From contig CBDCDT010000002.1 in assembly GCA_965215445.1 (NCBI GenBank), positions 496,001 through 560,000 of the forward strand: 64,000 nucleotides of DNA, written 5' to 3'. The translations under genes and the position numbers were made by a program. Shown here piece after piece: positions 25,068-34,065 of this stretch (the stretch's first letter is position 1; every line of letters starts with the position of its first letter). The stretch is from CBDBLK01 sp965215445 (lineage in GTDB: Bacteria > Bdellovibrionota > Bacteriovoracia > Bacteriovoracales > Bacteriovoracaceae). The notes under the pieces are model-generated. The model was given only the letters and a program-made list of their open reading frames with translations, was not told where the DNA came from and ran no database searches.

Positions 25068-25894
25068 CCAAGAAGTTTTAAAGTGTGAACAGGCAACTTA
25101 TTAGTCTGAGACAACACTTCCACTCCAGCTTGTCTTATAATTTGCTTGGAAACCAAATTCGAGGATTCCTCAGCAACATCAACATCTTGAATAATAGACC
25201 GTGCATTATTTTGATGAACAGTCTGTGTTTCCAAGTTAGATACTGCTGAATGAAGCCTGGCCTGAACAGAACCCAAGTTGGCACGTTGTTCAGATACGCT
25301 GTTAATAGCATTATCAACAGAATCAATCGCATCTCTAGCATCGTCTTTATCGGCAATTTCCGTTCCAGAAACTCCAATTCCCCTTGAACTTACATCTGTC
25401 ATGCTTCCATCAAACTCAATCCTGTCTTCCCTGTTGGCCGAAATTCCCACTTGAAAATCGAGTTCGGCCCCTTCTCCTTGAAGCATTTTCAGACCGTTAA
25501 ATGTTTTTTGTTCCGAAATTCTATCAAGTTCTTCTGTAATATATTTGTATTCTTCATTGAGAAGCTTGCGTTCGTTCCCCGTAATTCCATCTCCCGCCGC
25601 TTGCACACTCAATTCACGCATACGGATCAGAAGATTGGAGGTTTCATTTAAACTACCTTCCATCGACTGAACCAAAGCAACACCTCTATTTGCATTTCTT
25701 GTGGCCTGGCGAAGCCCCCTGACTTGTGCTTCTAAGTTGGTAGCAATGGCCAAGCCAGAAGCATCGTCGGAAGCACTGGTGATGCGCTTTCCTGAAGACA
25801 GTTTTGCAAGAGAAGAATCTATCTTTTCTGAAACCTGTCTCAAATTTTTCTGGACACTCTCACTAGCAATGTTTGTCGCAATTTTTAGACTCAT
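25064..25894 (-). CDS. Flagellin
   Basis: Start fixed at ATG 25894 by an AAAAGGAGAT site and by the flagellin N-terminus SLKIATNIASESVQKNLRQV; an in-frame open stretch upstream holds the promoter. N-terminal D0/D1 (LAKLSSGKRITSASDDASGL, NRGVALVQSMEGSLNE), a short variable centre, and C-terminal D1/D0 (RANLGSVQARLHSAVSNL, ending LPVHTLKLLG). 276 residues: a minimal flagellin without D2/D3. In Bdellovibrio relatives several such genes exist. Transcribed by a sigma-28 promoter. Confidence 0.95.
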   Translation of the reverse strand: MSLKIATNIASESVQKNLRQVSEKIDSSLAKLSSGKRITSASDDASGLAIATNLEAQVRGLRQATRNANRGVALVQSMEGSLNETSNLLIRMRELSVQAAGDGITGNERKLLNEEYKYITEELDRISEQKTFNGLKMLQGEGAELDFQVGISANREDRIEFDGSMTDVSSRGIGVSGTEIADKDDARDAIDSVDNAINSVSEQRANLGSVQARLHSAVSNLETQTVHQNNARSIIQDVDVAEESSNLVSKQIIRQAGVEVLSQTNKLPVHTLKLLG

Positions 25895-25962
25895 TTTTCC
25901 ATCTCCTTTTAGGGTTTTGGTGGCCTCATTCCCATATAAAACCATTTTTGTCTGATATTTAT

Positions 25963-25989
25963 TCATCGACAGGGCCACGAAATACCTTA
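25963..25989 (-). promoter_or_regulatory. Sigma-28 (FliA) promoter of flagellin
   Basis: On the minus strand TAAGGTAT (25989-25982), an 11-nt spacer and GTCGATGA (25970-25963) closely match the FliA consensus TAAAGTTT-N11-GCCGATAA. Transcription would start near 25955, leaving a leader of ~60 nt before ATG 25894. Confidence 0.82.
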
Positions 25990-26089
25990 GAGATATAGTA
26001 TGAAATACTTTAGTTTTTTATACTTTTCTGTAATTTCAATAGGTTACAATCTTGTACGAGGCCTTAATTCTACCCAAGACCTGAGAAAT

Positions 26090-26115
26090 AACTTTTGGCA
26101 CTGCCTCCAAAAGTT
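26090..26115 (-). terminator. Hairpin downstream of rpsI
   Basis: AACTTTTGG and CCAAAAGTT form a 9-bp stem with an 8-nt loop, 22 nt after the rpsI stop on the minus strand. Only a short ATTTCT follows, so it is a plausible but weak terminator separating the ribosomal operon from the flagellin promoter. Confidence 0.5.
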
Positions 26116-26137
26116 GGCAATTTTAACAGAAAAAGGC

Positions 26138-26542
26138 CTAACGCTTGGAAAATTGAAAACGCTTGCGCGCTCCTGGGCGTCCAGGTTTTTTGCGTTCGAC
26201 TTTACGAGAATCGCGGGTGAGAAGGCCGGCCTTTTTGAGTTCAGGATGAGAAGTAGAAGTTAGCTTTAATAGAGCACGAGCAATTCCAAGCCGAATAGCA
26301 CCGGCCTGGCCAGTAGTTCCTCCACCTCTGACATTAACTTTGAAATCGTACTGATCTGCCAAGCTTAAAAGGGACAGAGGTTGCCCTACAATATATCGAC
26401 TGGTGGCCAAGGGAAAATAGGTCTTAAGGTCACGGCCATTGATTGTTAGCGCTCCTTGTCCGCCAGAAGCATAAACCCGCGCAACAGCAGATTTTCTTCG
26501 ACCTACAGCTTGAACTTCCCAATTTTTACCTTTTGTGGCCAT
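26138..26542 (-). CDS. rpsI: 30S ribosomal protein S9
   Basis: Complete S9 of 134 residues: VGRRKSAVARVYASGGQG near the start, VNVRGGGTTGQAGAIRLGIA in the middle and the conserved basic tail ending ARKRFQFSKR, which reaches the ribosomal P site. AAGGAGAT lies upstream of ATG 26542. Follows rplM by 19 nt in the usual rplM-rpsI operon. Confidence 0.98.
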   Translation of the reverse strand: MATKGKNWEVQAVGRRKSAVARVYASGGQGALTINGRDLKTYFPLATSRYIVGQPLSLLSLADQYDFKVNVRGGGTTGQAGAIRLGIARALLKLTSTSHPELKKAGLLTRDSRKVERKKPGRPGARKRFQFSKR

Positions 26543-26561
26543 AACCTATCTCCTTCTCAAA

Positions 26562-27005
26562 CTATGCTTCGAGTTTTACAGGATTTTGCGCCTCATGAGA
26601 GTGTTCAGGGCCAACATAAATCCTGAGTTTCGTGAGCTGCTTGCGCCCTAAGGAATTGTGAGGCAACATTCCCTTAACTGCATTCTTGAGGATGAGTTCT
26701 GGGGCCTTGGCAAGCTGTTCTTGGGCAGTTCGAGTTTTCAACCCTCCAACATAACCCGTGTGTCGATGATATTTTTTACTAAGTAATTTATTGCCAGTAA
26801 ATCGGACTTTTTCAGCGTTGACAACGACAACAAACCCACCCGAGTCTACATGAGGTGTATATTGAGGATTATTTTTTCCTCTCAAGACGTTGGCAATTTG
26901 AGTTGCCAAACGACCGACATTTTGACCATCAGCATCAAAAAGAGTCCACCCTCTTTTAACATCACGGTCTTTAAGCACAAATGACCTTTCAACGTACACT
27001 CTCAT
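26562..27005 (-). CDS. rplM: 50S ribosomal protein L13
   Basis: Complete L13 with WTLFDADGQNVGRLATQIAN, VNAEKVRFTGNKLLSKKYH, TGYVGGLKTRTAQE, AVKGMLPHNSLGRKQL and YVGPEHSHEAQNP. ATG 27005 with GGGGGAA just upstream; the slightly earlier TTG is not needed. First gene of the rplM-rpsI operon behind a good sigma-70 promoter. Confidence 0.98.
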   Translation of the reverse strand: MRVYVERSFVLKDRDVKRGWTLFDADGQNVGRLATQIANVLRGKNNPQYTPHVDSGGFVVVVNAEKVRFTGNKLLSKKYHRHTGYVGGLKTRTAQEQLAKAPELILKNAVKGMLPHNSLGRKQLTKLRIYVGPEHSHEAQNPVKLEA

Positions 27006-27053
27006 TTCCCCCAATTTTCATAAAACTGCTTAAAACAAAGAAGATTAGCTGCG

Positions 27054-27083
27054 GTTATACAGGTCAATTAAGCTCGCCGTCAA
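27054..27083 (-). promoter_or_regulatory. Sigma-70-type promoter for rplM-rpsI
   Basis: On the minus strand TTGACG (27083-27078), an 18-nt spacer and TATAAC (27059-27054). Transcription would start near 27047, about 40 nt before the rplM ATG and just after the Omp85 gene end. Confidence 0.72.
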
Positions 27084-27103
27084 GAAGCTTTAAACCTTAA
27101 ATA

Positions 27104-29965
27104 TCAAAAAAAGCCAATAAAGAGATGAAAACGCCCAAAATTTTCCCTATTTCCATCGCCAAGATATTTTCTTCTGGTTTTGACCCCGTAGTCAAAATCG
27201 AGGGTGCCTACAGGGGTTAAAAATTTTAGGCTCGCACCAACAGAGGAACGAAAATCCAAGGGACGAAAAGAATTGACATAAAGACTGCCCGCGTCTAAAA
27301 ATCCTCCCAACACAATGGAATCATTAAGATAATATCTTGGCTCAAGCTTTACATTGGTAAAATAAGCAGAATCCTGAATTCTCAGTTCGTTGATATCACG
27401 CCCATTAATGAGGCGATTGGCCTCTGCATCAGAAAATCCTCGCAAAGAGTCAAACCCATCTAAACGAAAAACCTTAATCGAGGGAATATAGCCCACCGTG
27501 CGCAAACTACCATCTTCATTAACTTCAGGCATACCTCTGTCATTTAATTGCACTTTGTCTGCATAATTGACCTGGTATCCTCCATTTATGGACAAGGCCA
27601 AAACCAAGGATTTATCGAGCAAAGGGTAATAAAAGCGATTGCGAGAAATAATTTTTGAAAAATTGATCTCCGACTTTTCATCACTTTTTGATAAAAAGTA
27701 GGGATTCGCAAATTCCCAACTCAAACTGAACAAAGCACCTGACCTGGGGATAATAGGATTATCTCTGAAATCAAACTGCAAAGCAGGCGTGATTCCACCA
27801 ATTTTAAAAGTTTCTTGATCCTTAATCTCGCTAGCATCAAACTGGTGAATTCGCTCAAAACGATAGGCCAGAGAGCTGGAAAAAAAACTGTTAAATTCTT
27901 TTCTTATTTCAGGAGAGATTTTCCAAATATCCGCATCAAAACTTGCAAATCTCCTCCTCTGAAAAGAGAGATTCATATCCCCGTCAAAAAAACGAGTTAA
28001 ATAAGGCCAAGTATACTTTAAATGTGTCAAAGCTTCAATTCTATGATGTCCAGAATCTCTTCTCCTGCTATCCAATTCGCTTAAAGAGAATCTTCTATTA
28101 ACTTGATTTTTTAGAGAAATTAAATGATTTCTTCCCCATAAATTTCTATAGGCCAAATCAAAAGAAAGTTTGGCACCCAAATCTGTTCTAAAACCAGGAG
28201 CAAGTTCTCCAAGTCCAAATTTTTCTTCCTGAAGCTCTATTAGCAGGTTCATTTCACTAACACCTTCAGGTAAAGAACTATTTTGTATTTTATAGGGAAC
28301 AATTTTTACGCTGGAGAATATATCGAGAGATGTGATTCGCTTACGAAAGTCTTCTAATTTTTCCGGCGTAATAACATCCCCTTTTTTGAATTGATTTTCT
28401 CTTTTAATGACACTATCTTTTGTTTTTCTATTGCCTTTTATAATAAGCGAATTGAAAACTATCTTATCTTGAAGATCAAATTCAATTACAATTTCGGCCC
28501 TTTTATAATTTGCCTTGTAAGCAACAATATTTTTTTCAGGAAAATTTTTTATATTTGCGAAAAGATATCCTTCTCGATAAACAACATCTAAAGCATGGTT
28601 TAAATCGTTTTCAATGTTAACTACATCCAATGGCCTTCCTATAGCATTTTTCATACCCTTTAAGATTAATGAAGATAATTCTTTATTGACATTAATGAAC
28701 TTAATATCACTAACTATACATTGCCATTTTTTTCTAATTTCATAAGATATTTTTGCTCTTTTTCCATTTTCTTCTACAAAAACTTCAGGATTTCCAACTG
28801 TAGATGAAACATGGCCATTTGCTAAAAGATAATTTTTTATATCATTTTTAAATTTATTTAAATACTCTCGGTCTAAATAATTATTTGAGGCCAAGGGAGT
28901 CGCATTTTTATAAAATAAATATTTAAACTCATTATAATCCGCATTAGAGATACCTTTAAACTCCAACGCAGTAACTTTTATTTTTTCTCCTTCTTTTATG
29001 TTGATATAAAAATTTAAAAACTTAAGACCATTTTTGTAAATTCCTGTCCTTTCATTTATAGATATACTACTCCCATAAATACCTTTTCGTTCATATATTT
29101 CAGTAATAACATTTCTTAAAAAATCTCTACTAACTCCTTGATCCTCACCTTGAACAGAACCTTCTATTTCTTTTAAAATTTCATATTTATCTATATAATT
29201 ATTTCCTTTAAAATTAAAATTTATTTTCTCTCCTAGATTGATATTAAAAATGATATTTCTTAAATTTGCGTTTTTTCCTATTTTAAATTCTGGGGAAATT
29301 CCAGACCTATAAAATCCCCTAGAGAAAAAATATCGCCTCGCTTCTTCAGTTTGAATCCTTATGTTGGTTTCATTAAAATTGCTCCCTCTATAATTTAAAA
29401 ACTTAGAAATAATATTTGCAGGCAAGGTCTTAGTATCGCCTTTAAAAATAACTTTATCAATCCTTATTATATCTTCGTATTCAACATTAACATTAATTCT
29501 CAAATTATTATTATATTCATCAAAATAATAATGTGTTTTAACGCCAATACATCCTTGTTTTTGAAGAAAATCTTTAATTTTTAATAGGCCGGCATCTAAA
29601 TATTTCAAATCAATAGGATCATTTTCTTTTATACTCAATAAATTTTGCACATTTTCAATATCAAAATTTTCCTTAACTTTAAGATTAACCAACTTATATA
29701 TGTTGTCTCTGGAAACTATCAATTTATATAAATATTTATCATTTTGAAAATTTTTTACCACTGTAAATTTAGACAATCCTGCATTTAAAGCAAATGACCT
29801 TAAAAAGTTAATTTTCTCTTTATCAACCTTTAATTGTTCAAACCCATGAATAAATTCACCTTTAATTTCTTCACACCCTTCCCCACTTGAACAAATTTCT
29901 TTAAGCGAAAAGGCCAATAATAATTGATGGGATAAAATAGAAGCTAGAATTATTAATATCTTCAA
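27104..29965 (-). CDS. Omp85-family outer-membrane assembly factor (TamA/BamA-like) with an extended POTRA array
   Basis: Signal peptide, then about 540 residues of POTRA-type repeats (DIIRIDKVIFKGDTKTLP, KVTALEFKGISNADYN, KIVFNSLIIKGNRKTKDSV and others), more than TamA's three and at least as many as BamA's five. A 16-strand barrel begins near residue 570 (GLGELAPGFRTDLGAKL) and contains the loop-6 motif in FRLDGFDSLRGFSD; it ends FHLFIGFF. Its ATG overlaps the tamB stop as ATGA, so it is the TamA partner most likely. Very AT-rich 5' half. Confidence 0.9.
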   Translation of the reverse strand: MKILIILASILSHQLLLAFSLKEICSSGEGCEEIKGEFIHGFEQLKVDKEKINFLRSFALNAGLSKFTVVKNFQNDKYLYKLIVSRDNIYKLVNLKVKENFDIENVQNLLSIKENDPIDLKYLDAGLLKIKDFLQKQGCIGVKTHYYFDEYNNNLRINVNVEYEDIIRIDKVIFKGDTKTLPANIISKFLNYRGSNFNETNIRIQTEEARRYFFSRGFYRSGISPEFKIGKNANLRNIIFNINLGEKINFNFKGNNYIDKYEILKEIEGSVQGEDQGVSRDFLRNVITEIYERKGIYGSSISINERTGIYKNGLKFLNFYINIKEGEKIKVTALEFKGISNADYNEFKYLFYKNATPLASNNYLDREYLNKFKNDIKNYLLANGHVSSTVGNPEVFVEENGKRAKISYEIRKKWQCIVSDIKFINVNKELSSLILKGMKNAIGRPLDVVNIENDLNHALDVVYREGYLFANIKNFPEKNIVAYKANYKRAEIVIEFDLQDKIVFNSLIIKGNRKTKDSVIKRENQFKKGDVITPEKLEDFRKRITSLDIFSSVKIVPYKIQNSSLPEGVSEMNLLIELQEEKFGLGELAPGFRTDLGAKLSFDLAYRNLWGRNHLISLKNQVNRRFSLSELDSRRRDSGHHRIEALTHLKYTWPYLTRFFDGDMNLSFQRRRFASFDADIWKISPEIRKEFNSFFSSSLAYRFERIHQFDASEIKDQETFKIGGITPALQFDFRDNPIIPRSGALFSLSWEFANPYFLSKSDEKSEINFSKIISRNRFYYPLLDKSLVLALSINGGYQVNYADKVQLNDRGMPEVNEDGSLRTVGYIPSIKVFRLDGFDSLRGFSDAEANRLINGRDINELRIQDSAYFTNVKLEPRYYLNDSIVLGGFLDAGSLYVNSFRPLDFRSSVGASLKFLTPVGTLDFDYGVKTRRKYLGDGNRENFGRFHLFIGFF

Positions 29966-32900
29966 AATTTGAATTTTTTAATAAAATCAATTCCAAAAGA
30001 CTCAACATTTTTATTATCTAAATCATCTGTAGATAAAATTTCATAAACTCCTTTTAATGAAAGGTCTTCTTGAATTTTAACATCTAATGCCATTTCCTGC
30101 CTATTCTGGCCTGTACCACCAAGCCTGCTACTTACAGAAAGGTCTACTTTTTCATTTACTTTTTTTCTAACTTGAATTCTGGTCGACGATCTAACTTTAT
30201 TTGTAGATGTCAAAGAATCTTCAGAAGTTCCACCCAACAAATCATTTCCCTGCTCAAGCTCGGAAGTCACCTGTAAGCGTAGTCCCAGATTTTCACTCAA
30301 GTTTTTGTTAATTCCCAACTGATCCATAACCAAGCTACCGATACTCAAGGTTGCCAAAGACTCTCTCTCTCTTTCATCTAATTCCCTGGATGCATTAGGT
30401 GTAAATCCCAAAGTAAGAAGGCCCAAAATATCCTCCTGGGATAACTCTGGCAGGGCCTTGGTATTGACATTTAAATTATCTAAAGACCCATCTATTTCTA
30501 TAGAAATGTCATACTCATTTATCCTACTATTTCCTACAAATTTTATTTCAGAGGCCTTTTGGCCTTGCCGATCATTAAATTCTACTTTTCCTTCGCTAAG
30601 TTCAAACTCATGCCCTCGGAAATAAAATTTATTTCCCTCTCCCGAAAGTTCAAATGTTCCATTGTAGTAAGGCCTGTCTAAGGAACCAAAAATACGGCCT
30701 CCACCACTTAAATAAATCTCAGAAATACTATTTTCAATCAAGACAGGTTTTAAAATCCTTAGTCTCAGGTCACTTTCCGTAGAATTAACATTTGTATTCA
30801 AAGAAATTGATGGTAAAAACCGTTGGTGACCAGTATTGATTGCAACATTAGAAGTAAGGTCTTTAAATTCATTTTTTATTTCGCCGTGAACAATATCAAC
30901 TTCGCCCTTTATAAAATAGGGGAAATTTTTTCCAACTAAGGAAACATTACTGTTTAAAATAAAACTAGACCTATCGAGATAAGAAACTCTTACCCGATCT
31001 GTTTTAAAATGAGCATTAACTTCAGGAAATGGAATTTTTAAATCAATTTTTCCAGAGCCATGAATTTTTCCGCCCCCATAACTAGAATTAAAACTCTCTA
31101 AAAAAATATTGTTGTTATCCACTGCTATTTTCAAATCAGTATCTTGAAATGTCTTTGGAATATCCTTGATTCCGAAAGATAATTTTGATCCTTCTATTTT
31201 AAGAAAATATTTATTCTCTTTATTTTCTCCAACAATTTGAGAATGTCCTTCCAAAACACCCAAAACATTATTTAAATTTCCGCTTAATATTTCAACAAAA
31301 CTTCCATCTACATTAAATTTAGAATTTATATAAAATTTATTTTTTAAATCACCTTTTCCTTCAGTTTCAAAATTTACCCCTTTTTCGTTAATTTTTATAT
31401 TCCAATCTTCAATTACACCATTTTTAACAACTATTTTTTTAAGATCGCCCAAAATAAAAAATATCTTTTTTCTATTTAAAAGCAACTTCTCTAAAACTAC
31501 ATCAAGGTCTAAGTTCCTCCAATTATTAAAATTAAAACTTGATACAAAATTTAGTTTTACTTCTCCAGATAAAGTCTCATCTCTAGTATTATGTTCAGAA
31601 ATTATACCCAAAAGTAATTTTATGTCCTCTATATTGACTGATCCCTGCACATGGGAATTCTTCCCTTTTCTTTTTGGGTCTAAGTCAACATGAGAATTAA
31701 ATTCTAAATTGTCACCCATAAATTTAGCGTCGACAAAGATATCAAATCCATTTTGCTTAACTTTTAAAACAGAATTACTAACACTTTTATTGCTTATACG
31801 GCCTTCCAATATCTCTAACTCCCCCTCTGAAAAAAATCCTTTTCTATCATTCTTGCCTTGGAATTTGCCAAAGATTTTTCCACTGTATCCAAAATTAAAG
31901 AGCTTATAAAAATCAATATTATCTAAATCAAAATTTGATGCCGCAAACTTATAACTAAATTCATCTGAAGGTATCGCATAAGAAAAAACACCCTCAAAAA
32001 TACCATTTGATTTTTCAAGACGCAAATTCTTCGCTGATATTTTTTCCGACTCATATAAAAATGATATTAAGAATTTATCAAACCCTTCTCTTGCAATAAA
32101 AATATTCTCTCCGTTGGCATGACCCTCAATTTTCAAATATTTTCTTTGAAATCCGCCACCGATAGAAAAATTTGACTGAAACCCAAATTGAAAAAACTTC
32201 AAGTAGTTTTCAATATCTCCGACAACATCAGGTATCATCTTCTTTAAGTCTCTCAATTGACCTTCATGTATTTTAAAATCTATTGCTAAATTTTCCTTGC
32301 CTGCAAGAAATATCTTTCCATGTGCATCATATGCAAGCTGGCCATAAAGACCCTTCACTCTATCTAATTCAATTTTATTATCTTTTAGAAAAAATTTTAC
32401 TCCTCCTGAGGTATTTCCAAAGTTTATATCCAATAATGAGAAGTCTTTTAAATTTACACTTAAATCAAAAACTACATTTTCCCAAGGGCCAGATATTTTC
32501 CCCTCAATTTTTCCTTTTCCCTGCAACGCAACCCCTGCGATAGGGTTAAACTCTTTAAAATCAACAAAAGAGTCTTTTATGGAAAGATCAATTTCTTTTT
32601 CATCAATCGAACTTTCTACATCAAAAAAACTATTTCCAAACTTAATCGGAAATTTCAAATTCACTAAACCATCATAAAAAATTTCCGTTTTAAATTCATC
32701 AAAACCTTGAATATAATCATTTGAAATAATGACTCGTTTCCCTTTTTCATCCTCACTTAAAACCATTTCTTCTATTTCAAAATTTTTATCAAAAATTATA
32801 TCTAAACTATTCTCAAAAAAATTCATGTTGGCATAACCACTAATTTTAAATTTTAAATTATCTAGTTTACTCCCAAGGAAGCGAGTTATATCACTAAAGT

Positions 32901-34065
32901 TTATTCTGCTTGTATGGACTCTTGCGCTCTTTAAAGTAATTCTCTTTGACTTAATATCTGCCAATTCCACAGAATTAACCAATCTCAATAACCCTTGAGA
33001 GGAAAAAATTTTCAAACTGGAAACTGTCATCTTGTAATTGGTAATTTTAATTTCTGATTCTAAGTCATCAAATTTAACAAACTTTGATTCAAAATCGTGA
33101 CATTTTGTTAAGATTCTAATTTCAGGATTTTTTAATCGCCCCTTTAAAGATGCTCTTAAGTCAACAAGGCCTTCTAACTTTTCTACATCTACACCAAAAA
33201 AATTATTAGAAATTCTTCCTATAAAACCTGCTTCTCCTTTAAAATTGATATTCAAGTCAGAAAACATCTCCTCATGTAGTTTTACTTCCCCTCTAATATC
33301 AACTTTATTCAATTTCTCTTCCAAAGAAAGTGCCTTTATTGTCAATAAGTTTTTCAATATACGAAAATCGAAAGAAATAATATCAGCATCAGGAAGCAAT
33401 CTATTTATTTTTTTTATGCCATTAATATGCTCAATCTCTCCACTCATTGCTATTGCGTTCTTATCAGACTCAATGTCCATTTTGTGAATAAAATATCTTC
33501 CGTAGTTAGTAACAAGATCAACTTTTTCAAAAACTAACATCTTGAAATTAAAAGGGAGCATTCTATGTAAATTTCTTTTAGCTAAATCAAGTTGAGTATG
33601 AATTTTATTCATCCCATCTTTAGATTCTTTAACCTTTTCTAAAAAGTGAATTGATGAATTTTTAACAGAAATTTTTCCAACAGAGATTTCCCTGGAAATA
33701 AGATCAAAAAAGTTAAAGCGAAGCTCTAAATCTTCGGCCTCCATAAAAAATTTCTTACCCTCATATTTTTTTACAACTATATTCTTTAGTGCTGTTTGAG
33801 GAGGAATTATACTTAAATCAAACCTTTCAAAATTTATTTCTAATCCAAATTTTCTATATAAAGTGCCCTTAATGCGAGAAGAAACAATGCCAGCAAATTC
33901 TCTAGTTTGAATAGCTTTCCATAGCAATATGGAAGGCATTAATATGGACAAGATAAATATAAAAATTCTTTTATTTAAACCTTTCAAACTTTTCCTTTGA
34001 GCTATGTCATGCGACACTTTTTTCTTGAAGGCCTTTTTTAAATTTTTTAATTTTTTCTCTGACAA
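29962..34065 (-). CDS. tamB: TamB / DUF490 translocation and assembly module protein
   Basis: 1367 residues: one N-terminal membrane helix (FIFILSILMPSILLW, residues ~34-48), an AsmA-like start (TLYRKFGLEINFERFDLSII), a very long beta-helical periplasmic body, and the C-terminal DUF490 domain with the conserved LGLLTLGFTPN-like GLLTLGFTPNASRELDE and MDQLGINKNLSENLGLRL. Spans the periplasm to an Omp85 partner, aiding outer-membrane protein insertion or phospholipid transport. Its start lies 59 nt inside the TPR gene; it ends overlapping the Omp85 gene. Confidence 0.92.
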   Translation of the reverse strand: MSEKKLKNLKKAFKKKVSHDIAQRKSLKGLNKRIFIFILSILMPSILLWKAIQTREFAGIVSSRIKGTLYRKFGLEINFERFDLSIIPPQTALKNIVVKKYEGKKFFMEAEDLELRFNFFDLISREISVGKISVKNSSIHFLEKVKESKDGMNKIHTQLDLAKRNLHRMLPFNFKMLVFEKVDLVTNYGRYFIHKMDIESDKNAIAMSGEIEHINGIKKINRLLPDADIISFDFRILKNLLTIKALSLEEKLNKVDIRGEVKLHEEMFSDLNINFKGEAGFIGRISNNFFGVDVEKLEGLVDLRASLKGRLKNPEIRILTKCHDFESKFVKFDDLESEIKITNYKMTVSSLKIFSSQGLLRLVNSVELADIKSKRITLKSARVHTSRINFSDITRFLGSKLDNLKFKISGYANMNFFENSLDIIFDKNFEIEEMVLSEDEKGKRVIISNDYIQGFDEFKTEIFYDGLVNLKFPIKFGNSFFDVESSIDEKEIDLSIKDSFVDFKEFNPIAGVALQGKGKIEGKISGPWENVVFDLSVNLKDFSLLDINFGNTSGGVKFFLKDNKIELDRVKGLYGQLAYDAHGKIFLAGKENLAIDFKIHEGQLRDLKKMIPDVVGDIENYLKFFQFGFQSNFSIGGGFQRKYLKIEGHANGENIFIAREGFDKFLISFLYESEKISAKNLRLEKSNGIFEGVFSYAIPSDEFSYKFAASNFDLDNIDFYKLFNFGYSGKIFGKFQGKNDRKGFFSEGELEILEGRISNKSVSNSVLKVKQNGFDIFVDAKFMGDNLEFNSHVDLDPKRKGKNSHVQGSVNIEDIKLLLGIISEHNTRDETLSGEVKLNFVSSFNFNNWRNLDLDVVLEKLLLNRKKIFFILGDLKKIVVKNGVIEDWNIKINEKGVNFETEGKGDLKNKFYINSKFNVDGSFVEILSGNLNNVLGVLEGHSQIVGENKENKYFLKIEGSKLSFGIKDIPKTFQDTDLKIAVDNNNIFLESFNSSYGGGKIHGSGKIDLKIPFPEVNAHFKTDRVRVSYLDRSSFILNSNVSLVGKNFPYFIKGEVDIVHGEIKNEFKDLTSNVAINTGHQRFLPSISLNTNVNSTESDLRLRILKPVLIENSISEIYLSGGGRIFGSLDRPYYNGTFELSGEGNKFYFRGHEFELSEGKVEFNDRQGQKASEIKFVGNSRINEYDISIEIDGSLDNLNVNTKALPELSQEDILGLLTLGFTPNASRELDERERESLATLSIGSLVMDQLGINKNLSENLGLRLQVTSELEQGNDLLGGTSEDSLTSTNKVRSSTRIQVRKKVNEKVDLSVSSRLGGTGQNRQEMALDVKIQEDLSLKGVYEILSTDDLDNKNVESFGIDFIKKFKF

